Shown here: positions 1 through 11,456 of the stretch, piece after piece
Position numbering within the stretch: position 1 is the first letter of the stretch
Layout of the letters: the number at the start of each line of letters is the position of its first letter
NCBI GenBank assembly: GCA_900163555.1
Contig: FUHX01000009.1
Coordinates: 49,612-113,611, forward strand
Length of the DNA stretch: 64,000 nt
From: Actinomycetales bacterium JB111
GTDB lineage: Bacteria; Actinomycetota; Actinomycetes; Actinomycetales; Actinomycetaceae
Direction of reading: 5' to 3'
The notes under the pieces: model-generated
What the model was told of the DNA's origin: nothing
Databases searched by the model: none
Seen by the model: only the letters and a program-made list of their open reading frames with translations
Translations under genes and position numbers: made by a program

Positions 1-759
1 CAGGATCTCGAACGCACGCTCGACGCGTGCACCGGCGGCGACGGCCGCCCGGGCGGAGCGCCGCAGGTTCGCGTCGTCGAAGTTGGCGAGCCGGTTCGCG
101 GTCCCGCGGACCTCGCGCCGCGTGCGGCGCTCCTCCCAGGCGAGCACGGCGTCGTGGGCGCCCATGCGGGTGAGCAGCGCGGAGATGCCGTCGCCGTCGC
201 GGATGACGACGCGGTCGACGCCGCGGACCTCGCGCGCCTTGCCGGAGACCTGCAGCCGGCGCGCGCAGCCGACGAGCGCGAGGGCCGCCTCCGGCCCCGG
301 GCAGGTGATCTCCATCGAGGACGACCGCCCGGGCTCGGTGAGGGAGCCGTGCACGAGGAACGCCCCCCGCCAGGCGGCGGTCGCCTCCGCGGCCCCCGCC
401 CCGACGACGGCGGTCGGCAGTCCGCGCACCGGTCGCCCGCGGTTGTCGAGCAGGCCGGTCTGACGGGCCAGCGCCTCGCCGTCGCGGACGACGCGCACGA
501 TGTACCGGGTGGACCGGCGCAGGCCGCCGGGAGCCACGGCGAGGATGTCGGCGTGCAGCCCGAAGAGGTCGTCGATGCCCGTGCGCAGCCGGCGCGCGAC
601 GACCGCGGTGTCGAGCTCGGCCTCGAGGACGATCCGCCCGGAGACGATGTGCAGTCCTCCGGCGAACCTCAGGATGGTCGCGATCTCGGCCCGCTTGGCC
701 GAAGCCTTGGGGACGTCGACGCGAGCGAGCTCATCCTTCACCGTGGCCGTAAGAGACAT
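1..759 (-). CDS. whiA: WhiA sporulation/cell-division transcription regulator, 3' part missing
   Basis: DNA-binding protein of the WhiA family, which in streptomycetes works with WhiB on cell-division and sporulation genes. The visible part is 253 residues from the N-terminus; the gene runs off the left edge, so the last ~70 residues with the C-terminal helix-turn-helix are not seen. Visible landmarks are [19 protein letters not shown] near residue 35, the degenerate LAGLIDADG-type helix [10 protein letters not shown] near residue 130, and [13 protein letters not shown] near residue 225. The start [14 protein letters not shown] aligns with the usual family start (MxMTxxVKDE); an in-frame ATG three codons upstream (768) is possible. 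It lies 11 bases after yvcK, in the rapZ-yvcK-whiA order typical of Gram-positive bacteria. Confidence 0.93.
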   Translation of the reverse strand, partial: MSLTATVKDELARVDVPKASAKRAEIATILRFAGGLHIVSGRIVLEAELDTAVVARRLRTGIDDLFGLHADILAVAPGGLRRSTRYIVRVVRDGEALARQTGLLDNRGRPVRGLPTAVVGAGAAEATAAWRGAFLVHGSLTEPGRSSSMEITCPGPEAALALVGCARRLQVSGKAREVRGVDRVVIRDGDGISALLTRMGAHDAVLAWEERRTRREVRGTANRLANFDDANLRRSARAAVAAGARVERAFEIL

Positions 760-770
760 GGCGCCCATCT

Positions 771-1814
771 TCACATCCCCGGGCGGGTGCTGCCGCCCGA
801 GGGGTCGACATCACCCTCGATCCGGTCCATCGCGTCGCGCAGCGCGGCGGCCAGCCGGAGCGGGTCGTGGATGGCGGCGGACTCGGCGGATCGCACCTGG
901 CGCAACAGGGTTCGCGCGCCGAGACGGCCCGCTGCGCGCTCGAGCGCGTCGAGGTCGTCGACCATCAGCGGGTCGGCGATGACGACGTCGAGAGTGAGAT
1001 CCGGCGCATGCTCGTGGAGCGAGAACAGGTGGTCGGAGACCGTCATGCCCTCCGACTCCGCGTCGTCGCGGGAGAGGTTGAGCACCAGGGCGCGGCGCGC
1101 GGTGGTGGTGCACAGTGCGTCCGCGAGCTCGGGGACGAGCAGGTGCGGGATCACGGACGTGTACCAGGAGCCGGGGCCGAGGATGGCCCAGTCGGCCTCG
1201 CGCACGGCCCGGACCGCCTCAGCGCGGGCAGGCGGGGCCGGCGGGTCGAGGCGCACGGACCGCACGCGGCCCGACGCCTTGGCGACGTTCGCCTGGCCGC
1301 GGACCACGCGCTCGACGCCGGTGCTCGTGTCGACGACGTCGGCCTCGATGTCGAGCGGGACCGCGGCCATCGGGACGACGCGACCGCGCACGCCGAGGAG
1401 GCGGGCGACCCACTCGAGGCCGTCGACCTCGTCGCCGATGATCGACCACAGGGCCACGATGAGGATGTTGCCGACGCTGTGGTTGTCCAGCGGACCGTCC
1501 GAGTGCAGCCGGTGCTGGAGGACGTCGCGCCAGGTCTGGCCCCACTCGCCGTCGTCGCACAGCGCGGACAGCGCCATGCGCAGGTCGCCGGGCGGGAGGA
1601 CGCCGAACTCGCCCCGCAGGCGGCCGGAGGACCCGCCGTCGTCGGCGACCGTGACGACCGCGGTGACGTCGGAGGTCAGGTGACGCACGGCCGCGAGGGT
1701 CGCGGACAGGCCGTGGCCGCCGCCGAGCGCGACGACGCGTGCGCCGCGCGCGCCGAGCTTGCCCGCGCCGGGCCGGTACGGCCCCGGCGGGTTCGGCTCG
1801 AACTGGAGGGACAT
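771..1814 (-). CDS. yvcK: Gluconeogenesis factor YvcK/CofD-like protein
   Basis: 347-residue member of the YvcK family (Rossmann fold, related to 2-phospho-L-lactate transferase CofD). YvcK is required for growth on gluconeogenic carbon and for cell shape in Bacillus and mycobacteria; it binds UDP-sugars. The family signature [18 protein letters not shown] lies near residue 29, followed by [13 protein letters not shown] and [10 protein letters not shown], all characteristic of the nucleotide-sugar site. The stop of rapZ directly abuts this ATG, so translation is probably coupled. Middle gene of the rapZ-yvcK-whiA operon. Identification is firm; the molecular role in this organism is inferred from the family. 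Confidence 0.94.
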   Translation of the reverse strand: MSLQFEPNPPGPYRPGAGKLGARGARVVALGGGHGLSATLAAVRHLTSDVTAVVTVADDGGSSGRLRGEFGVLPPGDLRMALSALCDDGEWGQTWRDVLQHRLHSDGPLDNHSVGNILIVALWSIIGDEVDGLEWVARLLGVRGRVVPMAAVPLDIEADVVDTSTGVERVVRGQANVAKASGRVRSVRLDPPAPPARAEAVRAVREADWAILGPGSWYTSVIPHLLVPELADALCTTTARRALVLNLSRDDAESEGMTVSDHLFSLHEHAPDLTLDVVIADPLMVDDLDALERAAGRLGARTLLRQVRSAESAAIHDPLRLAAALRDAMDRIEGDVDPSGGSTRPGM

Positions 1815-2756
1815 CTAGTCCCTCCCCACGTCACGGTGGATCGTCCGGACCTGCTGCCCCCGCTCGCGGAAGAGCTCGGCCATGCGCTCGGTGATGGCGA
1901 CGGAGCGGTGCTTGCCGCCCGTGCAGCCGACGCCGATCGTGACGAACGGCTTGAGCTCGTCGAGGTAGCGGCTGATGACCGGGTTGAGCGTGTCCACGTA
2001 CGACTCGACGAACGTCTCGGCGTCCGGCTGGCCGAGCACGTACTCCGAGACGCGGGAGTCCTTGCCCGTCAGGTGCCGCAGCTCGCTCACCCAGTAGGGG
2101 TTCGCGAGGAACCGGACGTCGACCACGTGGTCCGCGTCCAGCGGCAACCCGTGCTTGAAGCCGAACGACATGATGGACAGGCGGACCTGCCTGAGTATCG
2201 ACGTGCCGACCTCCTCCCGCACGCGGCGGGCCAGGTCGTGCACCGACAGGCTGGTCGTGTCGATGAGGACGTCCGCCCGGCCACGCAGGTCCCGGAGCAT
2301 CGTGCGCTCGGCGGTGATGCCCTCCAGGAGGCGGCCGTCGCCCTGCAGCGGGTGCGGGCGCCGCACCGACTCGTAGCGGCGGACCAGCTCGGCGTCGTCG
2401 GCGTCGAGGAACATGATCCGGTAGTCGACCCCGGACTGGCGCAGCTCCTCGAGCACAGCCACGAGCTCGGAGAAGAAGGCGCCGGAGCGCACGTCGACGA
2501 CGGCGGCCAGCCGGCGCACGCCGGCGCCCGGCGTGAGCATGCCCGCCAGGGCGCCGAGCAGGCGCGGGGGCAGGTTGTCGACGACGTACCAGCTGAGATC
2601 CTCCAGCGCGGCCGCGGCCCGCGAGCGGCCCGCGCCGGACATGCCGGAGATGATGAGGAGCTCGGGGCGCTCGCCCTGTGGGACCGGTGTCGCCTCGTCC
2701 AGCTCCGGGATTCCCTCCGGGACGGTGGGCGGGCGGCTGTCTGCTCCGTCGCTCAT
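1815..2756 (-). CDS. rapZ: RNase adapter protein RapZ (YvcJ family P-loop ATPase)
   Basis: 313 residues. A proline/glutamate-rich N-terminal tail of about 30 residues precedes the Walker A motif GMSGAGRSRAA (residues 38-48). DNLPPRLL follows, and the C-terminal RapZ signature GVGCTGGKHRSVAITERMAE sits near residue 280. In E. coli RapZ delivers the sRNA GlmZ to RNase E; in Gram-positives the homologue YvcJ is a nucleotide-binding protein of less clear role. First gene of the rapZ-yvcK-whiA operon. No Shine-Dalgarno precedes the ATG; instead a -10-like hexamer lies six bases upstream, which suggests a leaderless message. Confidence 0.94.
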   Translation of the reverse strand: MSDGADSRPPTVPEGIPELDEATPVPQGERPELLIISGMSGAGRSRAAAALEDLSWYVVDNLPPRLLGALAGMLTPGAGVRRLAAVVDVRSGAFFSELVAVLEELRQSGVDYRIMFLDADDAELVRRYESVRRPHPLQGDGRLLEGITAERTMLRDLRGRADVLIDTTSLSVHDLARRVREEVGTSILRQVRLSIMSFGFKHGLPLDADHVVDVRFLANPYWVSELRHLTGKDSRVSEYVLGQPDAETFVESYVDTLNPVISRYLDELKPFVTIGVGCTGGKHRSVAITERMAELFRERGQQVRTIHRDVGRD

Positions 2757-2762
2757 GCGCCA

Positions 2763-2768
2763 AGTGTG
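2763..2768 (-). promoter_or_regulatory. Predicted -10 hexamer, leaderless rapZ promoter
   Basis: CACACT on the minus strand, six bases before the rapZ ATG. Same spacing as the other start-proximal hexamers in this window. It is the weakest match of the set. Confidence 0.4.
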
Positions 2769-2881
2769 CCAGTGAACGGGCCCTCCCGGAGCGTTGTCCG
2801 GCGCCGTTGGACCAGCTCATGGGCGAGACGGTGGCCGCAACCATCCCCGCGCTTCGGCCGGACCGCCGCGGCCCCCCGCGG

Positions 2882-4978
2882 TCAGCTCGTGGGGGCCAGC
2901 GCGTCCAGCACGGCCTGCGCGAGCGTGGGCCCGATCCCCTTGACCTCGCACAGGTCCTCCACGCTCGCGGCCCGGATCCGCTTGACGGAACCGAACGCCT
3001 TGAGCAGCGCCTTCTGCCGGGCCGGCCCGAGGCCGGGGACGGAGTCGAGGACGGACCTCGTCTGCCCCTTCGACCGGCGCGACCGGTGATGCGTGATCGC
3101 GAACCGGTGGGACTCGTCCCGCAGGTGCTGCAGGAGGTAGAGCGCCGGGGAGGTGCGCGGCAGGATCACCGGGAACGGATCGCCCGGGACCCAGACCTCC
3201 TCGAGCCGCTTCGCCAGGCCGACCACCGGGATGTCCGTGATGCCGAGGTCGGTCAGCGCCCGGTGGGCGGCGTTGACCTGGGGCTCGCCGCCGTCGACGA
3301 CGACGAGCTGCGGCGGGTAGGCGAACCGCTTCGCCCGGCCGGTGTCGGCGTCGACCTGAGAGATGTCGAGCGGGACGCCGTCGTCGTCGAGGACGACCTC
3401 CGGCGGCCGGGCCTCGCCGGCCTCCCCCGCCGCCTCGCGCTCCCGCAGCTCGCGGCGGGCCTCCCGCTCCACGATCAGACGGGAGAAGCGGCGCCGGAGC
3501 ACCTCGTCCATGGCGGCCGTGTCGTCGCGCGCGCCGGAGCCGTCCTCGCCGCGGACCACGAAGTGGCGGTAGTCCTGCTTGCGGGGCATGCCGTCCTCGA
3601 AGACCACCATGGAGCCGACCTGCTCCGTGCCCTGCGTGTGCGAGATGTCGTAGCACTCGATGCGCAGCGGCGAGGTCGACAGGCCGAGCGCGTCGGTGAG
3701 CTCGGCGAGGGCCTGCGAGCGGGTCGTGAGGTCCCCGGCGCGCCGGGTCTTGTGCAGCGACAGCGCCTCGGTCGCGTTCGCCGCGACCGTACCGAGCAGG
3801 GTCGCCTTGTCGCCGCGCTGGGGGACGCGCACCCGCACCCGGCCGCCGCGGGCCCGGGTGAGCCACGAGGTGATCTGGGCGGCGTCGTCGGGCAGGCAGG
3901 GCACGAGGACCTCGGCCGGGACGGCCGTGGTGGGCGTGTGCTCGACGTCGTCGGGGCCCATGGCCCCGCCGTCCGCGGCCCGCGCCCGCGACTTGCCGAC
4001 GGACTGCGGGTCGCTCGGCGCGCGCCCGCCGGGCGCTTCGCCGCCGGTGCCGTAGACCTGGCCGATGAGCTGGGTGAGGAGTCCGGCGTCGGAGATGTCC
4101 TCGACGCGGTCGACGACCCATCCGCGCTGGCCGCGGATGCGGCCGCCGCGCACGTGGAAGACCTGGACCGCGGCCTGCAGGTCGTCGGACGCGAGGCCGA
4201 AGATGTCGGCGTCGGTCCCGTCGGCGAGCACCATGGCGTTCTGCTCGACGACGTGGCGCAGCGCGGCCGCGTCGTCCCGCAGCCGGGCGGCCCGCTCGAA
4301 GTCCTCCTCCGCGGCCGCCGCGCGCATGTTCGCCTCGACCTCGCGGAGGTACGGGCCCGTGCGGCCGGCGAGGAACTCGCACATCTCGTCGGCGATCGCC
4401 CGGTGGTCGTCCTCGCTGATGCGGCCGACGCACGGCGCCGAGCACTTGTCGATGTAGCCGAGCAGGCAGGGACGGCCCGACGACTCGGCCTGCCTGAACA
4501 CGCCCGGCGCGCACGTGCGGATCGGGAAGACGCGCAGCAGCTGGTCGAGGGTGTCGCGAATGGCCCACGCGTGCGTGTACGGGCCGAAGTACCGGGTGCC
4601 CTTCTTCTTCGTGCCGCGCAAGACCTGCGCCCGCGGGAACTTCTCGCCGAGCGTGACCGCGAGGTACGGGTAGGACTTGTCGTCCCGGTACTTCACGTTG
4701 AAGCGGGGGTCGAACTCCTTGATCCATGCGTACTCCAGCGTGAGCGCCTCGACCTCCGTGGAGACGACGGTCCACTCCACGCGCGCCGCCGTCGTCACCA
4801 TCTGGCGGGTGCGGGGGTGCAGGACGGCGAGGTCCTGGAAGTAGTTCGTCAGCCGCTGGCGCAGCGACTTCGCCTTGCCGACGTAGACGACCCGGTCGTC
4901 CTCGTCGAGGAACCGGTAGACGCCGGGGGCGGTCGGGATCTCGGACGTGGCCGGGCGGTACTGGGAGGGATCGGCCAT
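2882..4978 (-). CDS. uvrC: Excinuclease ABC subunit C
   Basis: UvrC makes the dual incisions during nucleotide excision repair after UvrA and UvrB locate the lesion. The 698-residue protein has the N-terminal GIY-YIG nuclease ([20 protein letters not shown] from about residue 17), the cysteine-bearing CSAPCVGRI, a UVR UvrB-binding motif around residues 205-235 ([15 protein letters not shown]), the RNase H-like second nuclease ([27 protein letters not shown]) and C-terminal helix-hairpin-helix repeats ([27 protein letters not shown]). An upstream in-frame GTG at 4987 exists, but MADPSQYRP matches the family start, and a -10 hexamer at 4986-4991 would overlap that GTG, so 4978 is chosen. Confidence 0.96.
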   Translation of the reverse strand: MADPSQYRPATSEIPTAPGVYRFLDEDDRVVYVGKAKSLRQRLTNYFQDLAVLHPRTRQMVTTAARVEWTVVSTEVEALTLEYAWIKEFDPRFNVKYRDDKSYPYLAVTLGEKFPRAQVLRGTKKKGTRYFGPYTHAWAIRDTLDQLLRVFPIRTCAPGVFRQAESSGRPCLLGYIDKCSAPCVGRISEDDHRAIADEMCEFLAGRTGPYLREVEANMRAAAAEEDFERAARLRDDAAALRHVVEQNAMVLADGTDADIFGLASDDLQAAVQVFHVRGGRIRGQRGWVVDRVEDISDAGLLTQLIGQVYGTGGEAPGGRAPSDPQSVGKSRARAADGGAMGPDDVEHTPTTAVPAEVLVPCLPDDAAQITSWLTRARGGRVRVRVPQRGDKATLLGTVAANATEALSLHKTRRAGDLTTRSQALAELTDALGLSTSPLRIECYDISHTQGTEQVGSMVVFEDGMPRKQDYRHFVVRGEDGSGARDDTAAMDEVLRRRFSRLIVEREARRELREREAAGEAGEARPPEVVLDDDGVPLDISQVDADTGRAKRFAYPPQLVVVDGGEPQVNAAHRALTDLGITDIPVVGLAKRLEEVWVPGDPFPVILPRTSPALYLLQHLRDESHRFAITHHRSRRSKGQTRSVLDSVPGLGPARQKALLKAFGSVKRIRAASVEDLCEVKGIGPTLAQAVLDALAPTS

Positions 4979-4985
4979 GCCGCTC

Positions 4986-4991
4986 ACTGTA
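4986..4991 (-). promoter_or_regulatory. Predicted -10 hexamer, leaderless uvrC promoter
   Basis: TACAGT on the minus strand, seven bases upstream of the uvrC ATG at 4978, with no Shine-Dalgarno between. It decides the start codon in favour of ATG over the upstream GTG. Confidence 0.55.
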
Positions 4992-5075
4992 CGTCCGAGC
5001 GCCCACCCCGAGGTCGGAGGAACGGCGTGCGGTCGGGGCTGCGGGCGACTGTCGACCTGCCCCGCCGGACTGCGC

Positions 5076-5173
5076 GGGCCGGGTTCGTCGGCGGGCTCAC
5101 CCCGCCCGACGGCGCGGGCCAGGTTCGTCGGCGGGCTTACCCCGCCCGACGGCGCGGGCCGGGTTCGTCGGCG
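5076..5173. repeat. 40-bp tandem repeat, 2.4 copies
   Basis: Copy 1 is 5076-5115 and copy 2 is 5116-5155; they differ at only two positions. A partial third copy covers 5156-5173. Each full unit contains an imperfect GC-rich inverted repeat (GGCGG ... CCGCC). The array fills the gap between the end of the OsmC-like gene and the uvrC start. No open frame of interest is seen in it. Confidence 0.85.
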
Positions 5174-5239
5174 ACGTCCCGGCCCCTCACGGGGCCAACC
5201 TGGCCGGCCGGGCCGGCCGGCGTCGCCCGGTCCTGTCCC

Positions 5240-5707
5240 CTACCCCGCGACGGCGGCCTCCACCCGGACCGGGACGCCGAGCGAGCGCGCGATGTGGTTG
5301 TGGTCGCGGGCCTCGGCGTGCAGCCGGACGGCGGTCTCCTCGTCGACCGGCTCGGCGTAGGTGACCCGGGGCCGGAGCACGATCTCGGTGAACGGGCCGG
5401 TGCCGGCGGCCTCGACGCGCTGCGTGGCGGTCGCCCGGTCGAGGTAGCCGGTCACCACGACCCCGGCCTTGGCGGCCGTGCGCAGGAACCACAGCATCTG
5501 GGCCTGCGCGATCGAGCCGAGGAAGAGCTCCTCGGCCTTGTAGCGGGAGACGTCCGACTGCACCCGCAGGTCGGAGGACGCCAGGAGCGTGGGCTTGCCG
5601 TCCACCCGGACCTCGTGGTCCCGGGAGTAGGCCGCGTAGCTCGTGGTGCCGCGTTCGTCGGCTCCCGTCCAGTCCACCGTGACGTCGAACGTGTTGAGTG
5701 CTCCCAT
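5240..5707 (-). CDS. OsmC/Ohr family protein lacking the catalytic cysteines
   Basis: 155 residues with the OsmC fold signature: SDLRVQSD (usual LxxSDxxxF region), then AEELFLGSIAQAQMLWFLRTAAKAGVVVTGYLD. OsmC and Ohr proteins reduce organic hydroperoxides using two cysteines, the first normally in an SSCHxL-type motif. Here that place reads AQAQML, and there is no cysteine anywhere in the protein. A thiol peroxidase activity is therefore unlikely by the known mechanism; a binding or structural role is possible. Leaderless start is suggested by TAGGCT six bases upstream. The product family is clear, the function is not. Confidence 0.85.
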   Translation of the reverse strand: MGALNTFDVTVDWTGADERGTTSYAAYSRDHEVRVDGKPTLLASSDLRVQSDVSRYKAEELFLGSIAQAQMLWFLRTAAKAGVVVTGYLDRATATQRVEAAGTGPFTEIVLRPRVTYAEPVDEETAVRLHAEARDHNHIARSLGVPVRVEAAVAG

Positions 5708-5713
5708 GACGCG

Positions 5714-5719
5714 AGCCTA
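5714..5719 (-). promoter_or_regulatory. Predicted -10 hexamer, leaderless osmC-like promoter
   Basis: TAGGCT on the minus strand, exactly six bases before the ATG at 5707; no ribosome-binding site is visible. Confidence 0.55.
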
Positions 5720-5780
5720 GTCGGTTGTGGCGCAGGACACGCCCCGGCGCGGGCTCACCGTCCCGTCCGACGGGGTGCGC

Positions 5781-8639
<2,859 letters not shown>

Positions 8640-8646
8640 ACGTACC

Positions 8647-8652
8647 AGGGTA
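8647..8652 (-). promoter_or_regulatory. Predicted -10 hexamer, leaderless uvrA promoter
   Basis: TACCCT on the minus strand, seven bases before the uvrA GTG. The LexA-like box begins 17 bases further upstream, in the -35 zone. Confidence 0.55.
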
Positions 8653-8669
8653 GGTCACGACACCCCGGT

Positions 8670-8685
8670 TCGTACAGACGTTCGA
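8670..8685 (-). promoter_or_regulatory. LexA (SOS) box upstream of uvrA
   Basis: On the minus strand the site reads TCGAACGTCTGTACGA. It matches the actinobacterial/Bacillus SOS consensus TCGAAC-N4-GTTCGA at 11 of 12 defined positions. It is centred about 38 bp upstream of the uvrA start and overlaps the expected -35 element, the expected place for a repressor. Confidence 0.75.
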
Positions 8686-8765
8686 TACCTCACACGCGTC
8701 CGTGTCCGGCCAACGGTCACCCCTCGTGGCCCCCCGCGCGGCCGTGGTCGACAATGAGGCGTCGC

Positions 8766-8796
8766 CGTACGTCCGCCTACGATCGAGGGGCGTACG
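8766..8796 (+). promoter_or_regulatory. Candidate pcaI promoter with paired CGTACG half-sites
   Basis: Two CGTACG palindromes (8766-8771 and 8791-8796) are 25 bp apart and flank a TACGAT hexamer (8778-8783) that could be the -10 of the pcaIJF operon. The pca genes are usually controlled by an IclR-type PcaR; no regulator is encoded nearby. No good -35 element was found. Assignment is inference. Confidence 0.35.
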
Positions 8797-8852
8797 CAAC
8801 CGGGCCACCCGTCCCCCGGCCGCGACGTCGCGATCAAGGAGGAACGCACTCG

Positions 8853-9542
8853 ATGCCGAAGTTCACGGACGATCCCCTCTCCGCCGTCGCCGATATCGGC
8901 GACGGGGCGACGATCCTGATCGGGGGTTTCGGGACGGCCGGTCAACCCGTCGAGCTCATCGACGCGCTCATCGACTCCGGCGCGACCGATCTGACGATCG
9001 TCAACAACAACGCGGGCAACGGGGACGTCGGCCTCGCGAGGCTCATCCAGCTCGGCCGGGTGAAGAAGATCATCTGCTCGTTCCCGCGCCAGGTCGACTC
9101 CCACCACTTCGACGCCAGGTACCGCGCCGGCGAGATCGAGCTCGAGGTCGTCCCCCAGGGCAACCTGGCGGAGCGCATCCGCGCGGCGGGCGCCGGCATC
9201 GGCGCGTTCTTCACGCCGACCGGCTTCGGCACCCTGCTCGCGGAGGGCAAGGAGACGCGGCGGATCGACGGCCGCGACTACGTCCTCGAGTACCCGATCC
9301 GCGCCGACGTCGCCCTCGTCAAGGCCCTCAGGTCCGACGGCGTCGGGAACCTCGTCTACCGCAAGACCGCCCGCAACTTCGGCCCCATCATGGCGACCGC
9401 CGCCGCGACGACGATCGTCCAGGTCGCCGAGGTCGTCGCCACCGGGGCGATCGACCCGGAGACCGTGGTCACCCCCGGCCTGTACGTGGACACCGTGGTC
9501 ACGATCCCCGCCGCATCGACCGCGAAGGAGTCCGCCCGATGA
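8853..9542 (+). CDS. pcaI: 3-oxoadipate (or 3-oxoacid) CoA-transferase, subunit A
   Basis: Alpha subunit of a family I CoA-transferase that moves CoA from succinyl-CoA to 3-oxoadipate. The 229-residue protein shows the glycine loop GGFGTAGQP (residues 24-32), NNNAGNGDVGLARLI and a VPQGNLAERIRAAGAGI stretch typical of subunit A. A strong AAGGAGG ribosome site at 8836-8842 sets the ATG at 8853. Its stop overlaps the pcaJ start (ATGA). Sequence alone cannot separate the 3-oxoadipate enzyme from the acetoacetate enzyme (ScoA/AtoD); the adjacent pcaF, pcaL and pcaB favour the beta-ketoadipate role. Confidence 0.88.
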   Translation: MPKFTDDPLSAVADIGDGATILIGGFGTAGQPVELIDALIDSGATDLTIVNNNAGNGDVGLARLIQLGRVKKIICSFPRQVDSHHFDARYRAGEIELEVVPQGNLAERIRAAGAGIGAFFTPTGFGTLLAEGKETRRIDGRDYVLEYPIRADVALVKALRSDGVGNLVYRKTARNFGPIMATAAATTIVQVAEVVATGAIDPETVVTPGLYVDTVVTIPAASTAKESAR

Positions 9543-10213
9543 GCACCGACGCCACCCTGAACCGGCCGGAGATCGCCGCCCGGGTCGCCCTCGACATCCC
9601 CACCGGCGCCTTCGTCAACCTCGGCATCGGGATGCCGACGCTCGTGGCCGACCACCTCACGCAGGAGCAGGGCGTCACCCTGCACACGGAGAACGGCATG
9701 CTCGGCATGGGGCCCGCAGCCGCCGAGGACGAGATCGACGACGAGCTCATCAACGCCGGGAAGATCCCCGTCACCGAGCTCCCCGGCGCCAGCTACTTCC
9801 ACCACGCCGACTCGTTCGCGATGATGCGCGGCGGCCACCTCGACGCCTGCGTGCTCGGCGGCTTCCAGGTCTCCACGGCCGGCGACCTCGCGAACTGGCA
9901 CACCGGTGCGCCCGACGCGATCCCCGCCGTCGGGGGCGCCATGGACCTCGCGATCGGCGCCAAGCAGGTCTTCGTCATGATGAACCTGCTGACCCGCGAC
10001 GGCACCGCCAAGCTCGTCGACGCCCTCACCTACCCTGCCACCGGCCTGCGCTGCGTCTCGCGCCTGTACACGGACATGGCCCTGTTCGCCCTCGGCGACG
10101 ACGGCGCGACCGTCCTGGAGACCTACGGGACGACCGTCGACGCCCTGCGCGACCTGACCGGCCTCGATCTCGCGGACGGCACCGCCGACGCGGCCCCGAC
10201 CCAGGAGAACTGA
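9539..10213 (+). CDS. pcaJ: 3-oxoadipate (or 3-oxoacid) CoA-transferase, subunit B
   Basis: Beta subunit (224 residues) that carries the catalytic glutamate. The glutamate is in the TENGMLGMGP motif (E51), preceded by NLGIGMPTLVADHL; GGHLDACVLGGFQV follows. It forms the heterotetramer with PcaI and acts in the cytoplasm. ATG overlaps the pcaI stop by four bases, and its own stop overlaps the pcaF start (TGATG), so the three genes form one translationally coupled operon. As with pcaI, the substrate is assigned from context. Confidence 0.88.
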   Translation: MSTDATLNRPEIAARVALDIPTGAFVNLGIGMPTLVADHLTQEQGVTLHTENGMLGMGPAAAEDEIDDELINAGKIPVTELPGASYFHHADSFAMMRGGHLDACVLGGFQVSTAGDLANWHTGAPDAIPAVGGAMDLAIGAKQVFVMMNLLTRDGTAKLVDALTYPATGLRCVSRLYTDMALFALGDDGATVLETYGTTVDALRDLTGLDLADGTADAAPTQEN

Positions 10214-11385
10214 TGTCCGCCTTCGTGTACGACGCCGTCCGCACCCCCTTCGGCCGGTACGGCAAGTCGCTGGCCATGACCCGCCCGGACGACCTCCTCG
10301 CCTCGACCATGTCCGCGCTGCTCGAGCGCCACCCCGATCTCGACCCGGCGTCGATCGACGAGGTCATCGCGGGCAACGCCAACGGCGCCGGCGAGGAGAA
10401 CCGGAACGTGGCGCGCATGTCCGCGCTGTTGGCCGGTATCCCCGTGTCCGTGCCCGGGGTGACGGTCAACCGGCTGTGCGGCTCAGGCGTCGAGGCCGTC
10501 ATCCAGGGGTCGCGGGCGATCGAGACCGGGGACGCCGACGTCATCCTCACCGGCGGCGTCGAGTCCATGTCCCGCGCGCCGTGGGTGGTGCTCAAGCCCG
10601 AGCGCGCCTTCCCCGCCGGCCCCGCGGCCATGGAGTCCACCGCGATCGGCTGGCGGCTGGTGAACACGAAGATGCCGGCGCAGTACACGGTCGCGCTCGG
10701 CGAGGGCGCCGAGATCCTGGCGGACAGGTACTCCATCAGCCGCGAGGAGCAGGACGAGTTCGCGTACGGCAGCCACGTCCGGGCCGACGCGGCCTGGACG
10801 GACGGCGCGTACGACGCCGAGTTCGTCGCCGTCCCCGGCGTCGACCTCACGCGGGATGAGGGCATCCGCGCCGACACGACGACGGAGGTCCTCGCCGGCC
10901 TCAAGCCGGCGTTCCGCAAGGAGAACGGCAGCGTCACGGCCGGGAACTCCTCGCCGCTCACCGACGGCGCCTCGCTCGTCCTGCTCGGCGGCGAGAACGT
11001 CACCGGGCTCGGAGACCCGATCGCCCGGGTCGTGTCGCGCGGTGTCTCGGGCGTCTCCCCCGAGATCTTCGGCATCGGTCCCGTGGAGGCCGCGAACCAG
11101 GCCCTCGCCCGGGCCGGGAAGACGTGGGACGACGTCGACCTCGTCGAGATGAACGAGGCGTTCGCGGCGCAGTCGATCGCCTGCCTGCGCGAGTGGCCGG
11201 ACCTCGACCCCGCCACGCTCAACGTCCACGGCGGCGCGATCGCGATCGGGCACCCGCTGGGCGCCTCCGGCGGCCGGATCGTCGGCCACCTCGCGCACGC
11301 CCTGAAGGCCCGCGGCGGCGGCATCGGCGTCGCGACGATCTGCATCGGCGTCGGCCAGGGCCTCGCGGTGGTTCTCGAGGCGTAG
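10213..11385 (+). CDS. pcaF: Thiolase, 3-oxoadipyl-CoA thiolase
   Basis: 390-residue thiolase that cleaves 3-oxoadipyl-CoA with CoA to succinyl-CoA and acetyl-CoA, the last step of the beta-ketoadipate pathway. Active-site residues are visible: nucleophile Cys89 in NRLCGSG, His in GGAIAIGHPLGASGGR (near 347), and the second Cys377 in CIGVGQG. VESMSRAPW is typical of the family. It follows pcaJ with a one-base overlap and ends at a strong hairpin terminator. A general acetyl-CoA acetyltransferase is the alternative; linkage to pcaIJ and pcaLB supports PcaF. Confidence 0.88.
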   Translation: MSAFVYDAVRTPFGRYGKSLAMTRPDDLLASTMSALLERHPDLDPASIDEVIAGNANGAGEENRNVARMSALLAGIPVSVPGVTVNRLCGSGVEAVIQGSRAIETGDADVILTGGVESMSRAPWVVLKPERAFPAGPAAMESTAIGWRLVNTKMPAQYTVALGEGAEILADRYSISREEQDEFAYGSHVRADAAWTDGAYDAEFVAVPGVDLTRDEGIRADTTTEVLAGLKPAFRKENGSVTAGNSSPLTDGASLVLLGGENVTGLGDPIARVVSRGVSGVSPEIFGIGPVEAANQALARAGKTWDDVDLVEMNEAFAAQSIACLREWPDLDPATLNVHGGAIAIGHPLGASGGRIVGHLAHALKARGGGIGVATICIGVGQGLAVVLEA

Positions 11386-11404
11386 GCGGACGGCAAGAAC
11401 GTGG

Positions 11405-11435
11405 TGCGGGCCCGGGGCACTCCCCCGGGCCCGCA
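11405..11435 (+). terminator. Hairpin terminator after pcaF
   Basis: Perfect 13-bp stem (11405-11417 with 11423-11435) and a 5-base loop CACTC. It lies between the convergent ends of pcaF and the lipoprotein gene at 11457, so it may serve both strands. No U-tract, as usual in such high-GC genomes. Confidence 0.8.
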
Positions 11436-11456
11436 GTTCGTTGCGACGCTGGCCGA

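Noticed and set aside
4979..4987. GTG at 4987 as uvrC start
   Set aside because: It would overlap the TACAGT -10 hexamer, and MADPSQYRP fits the family N-terminus.
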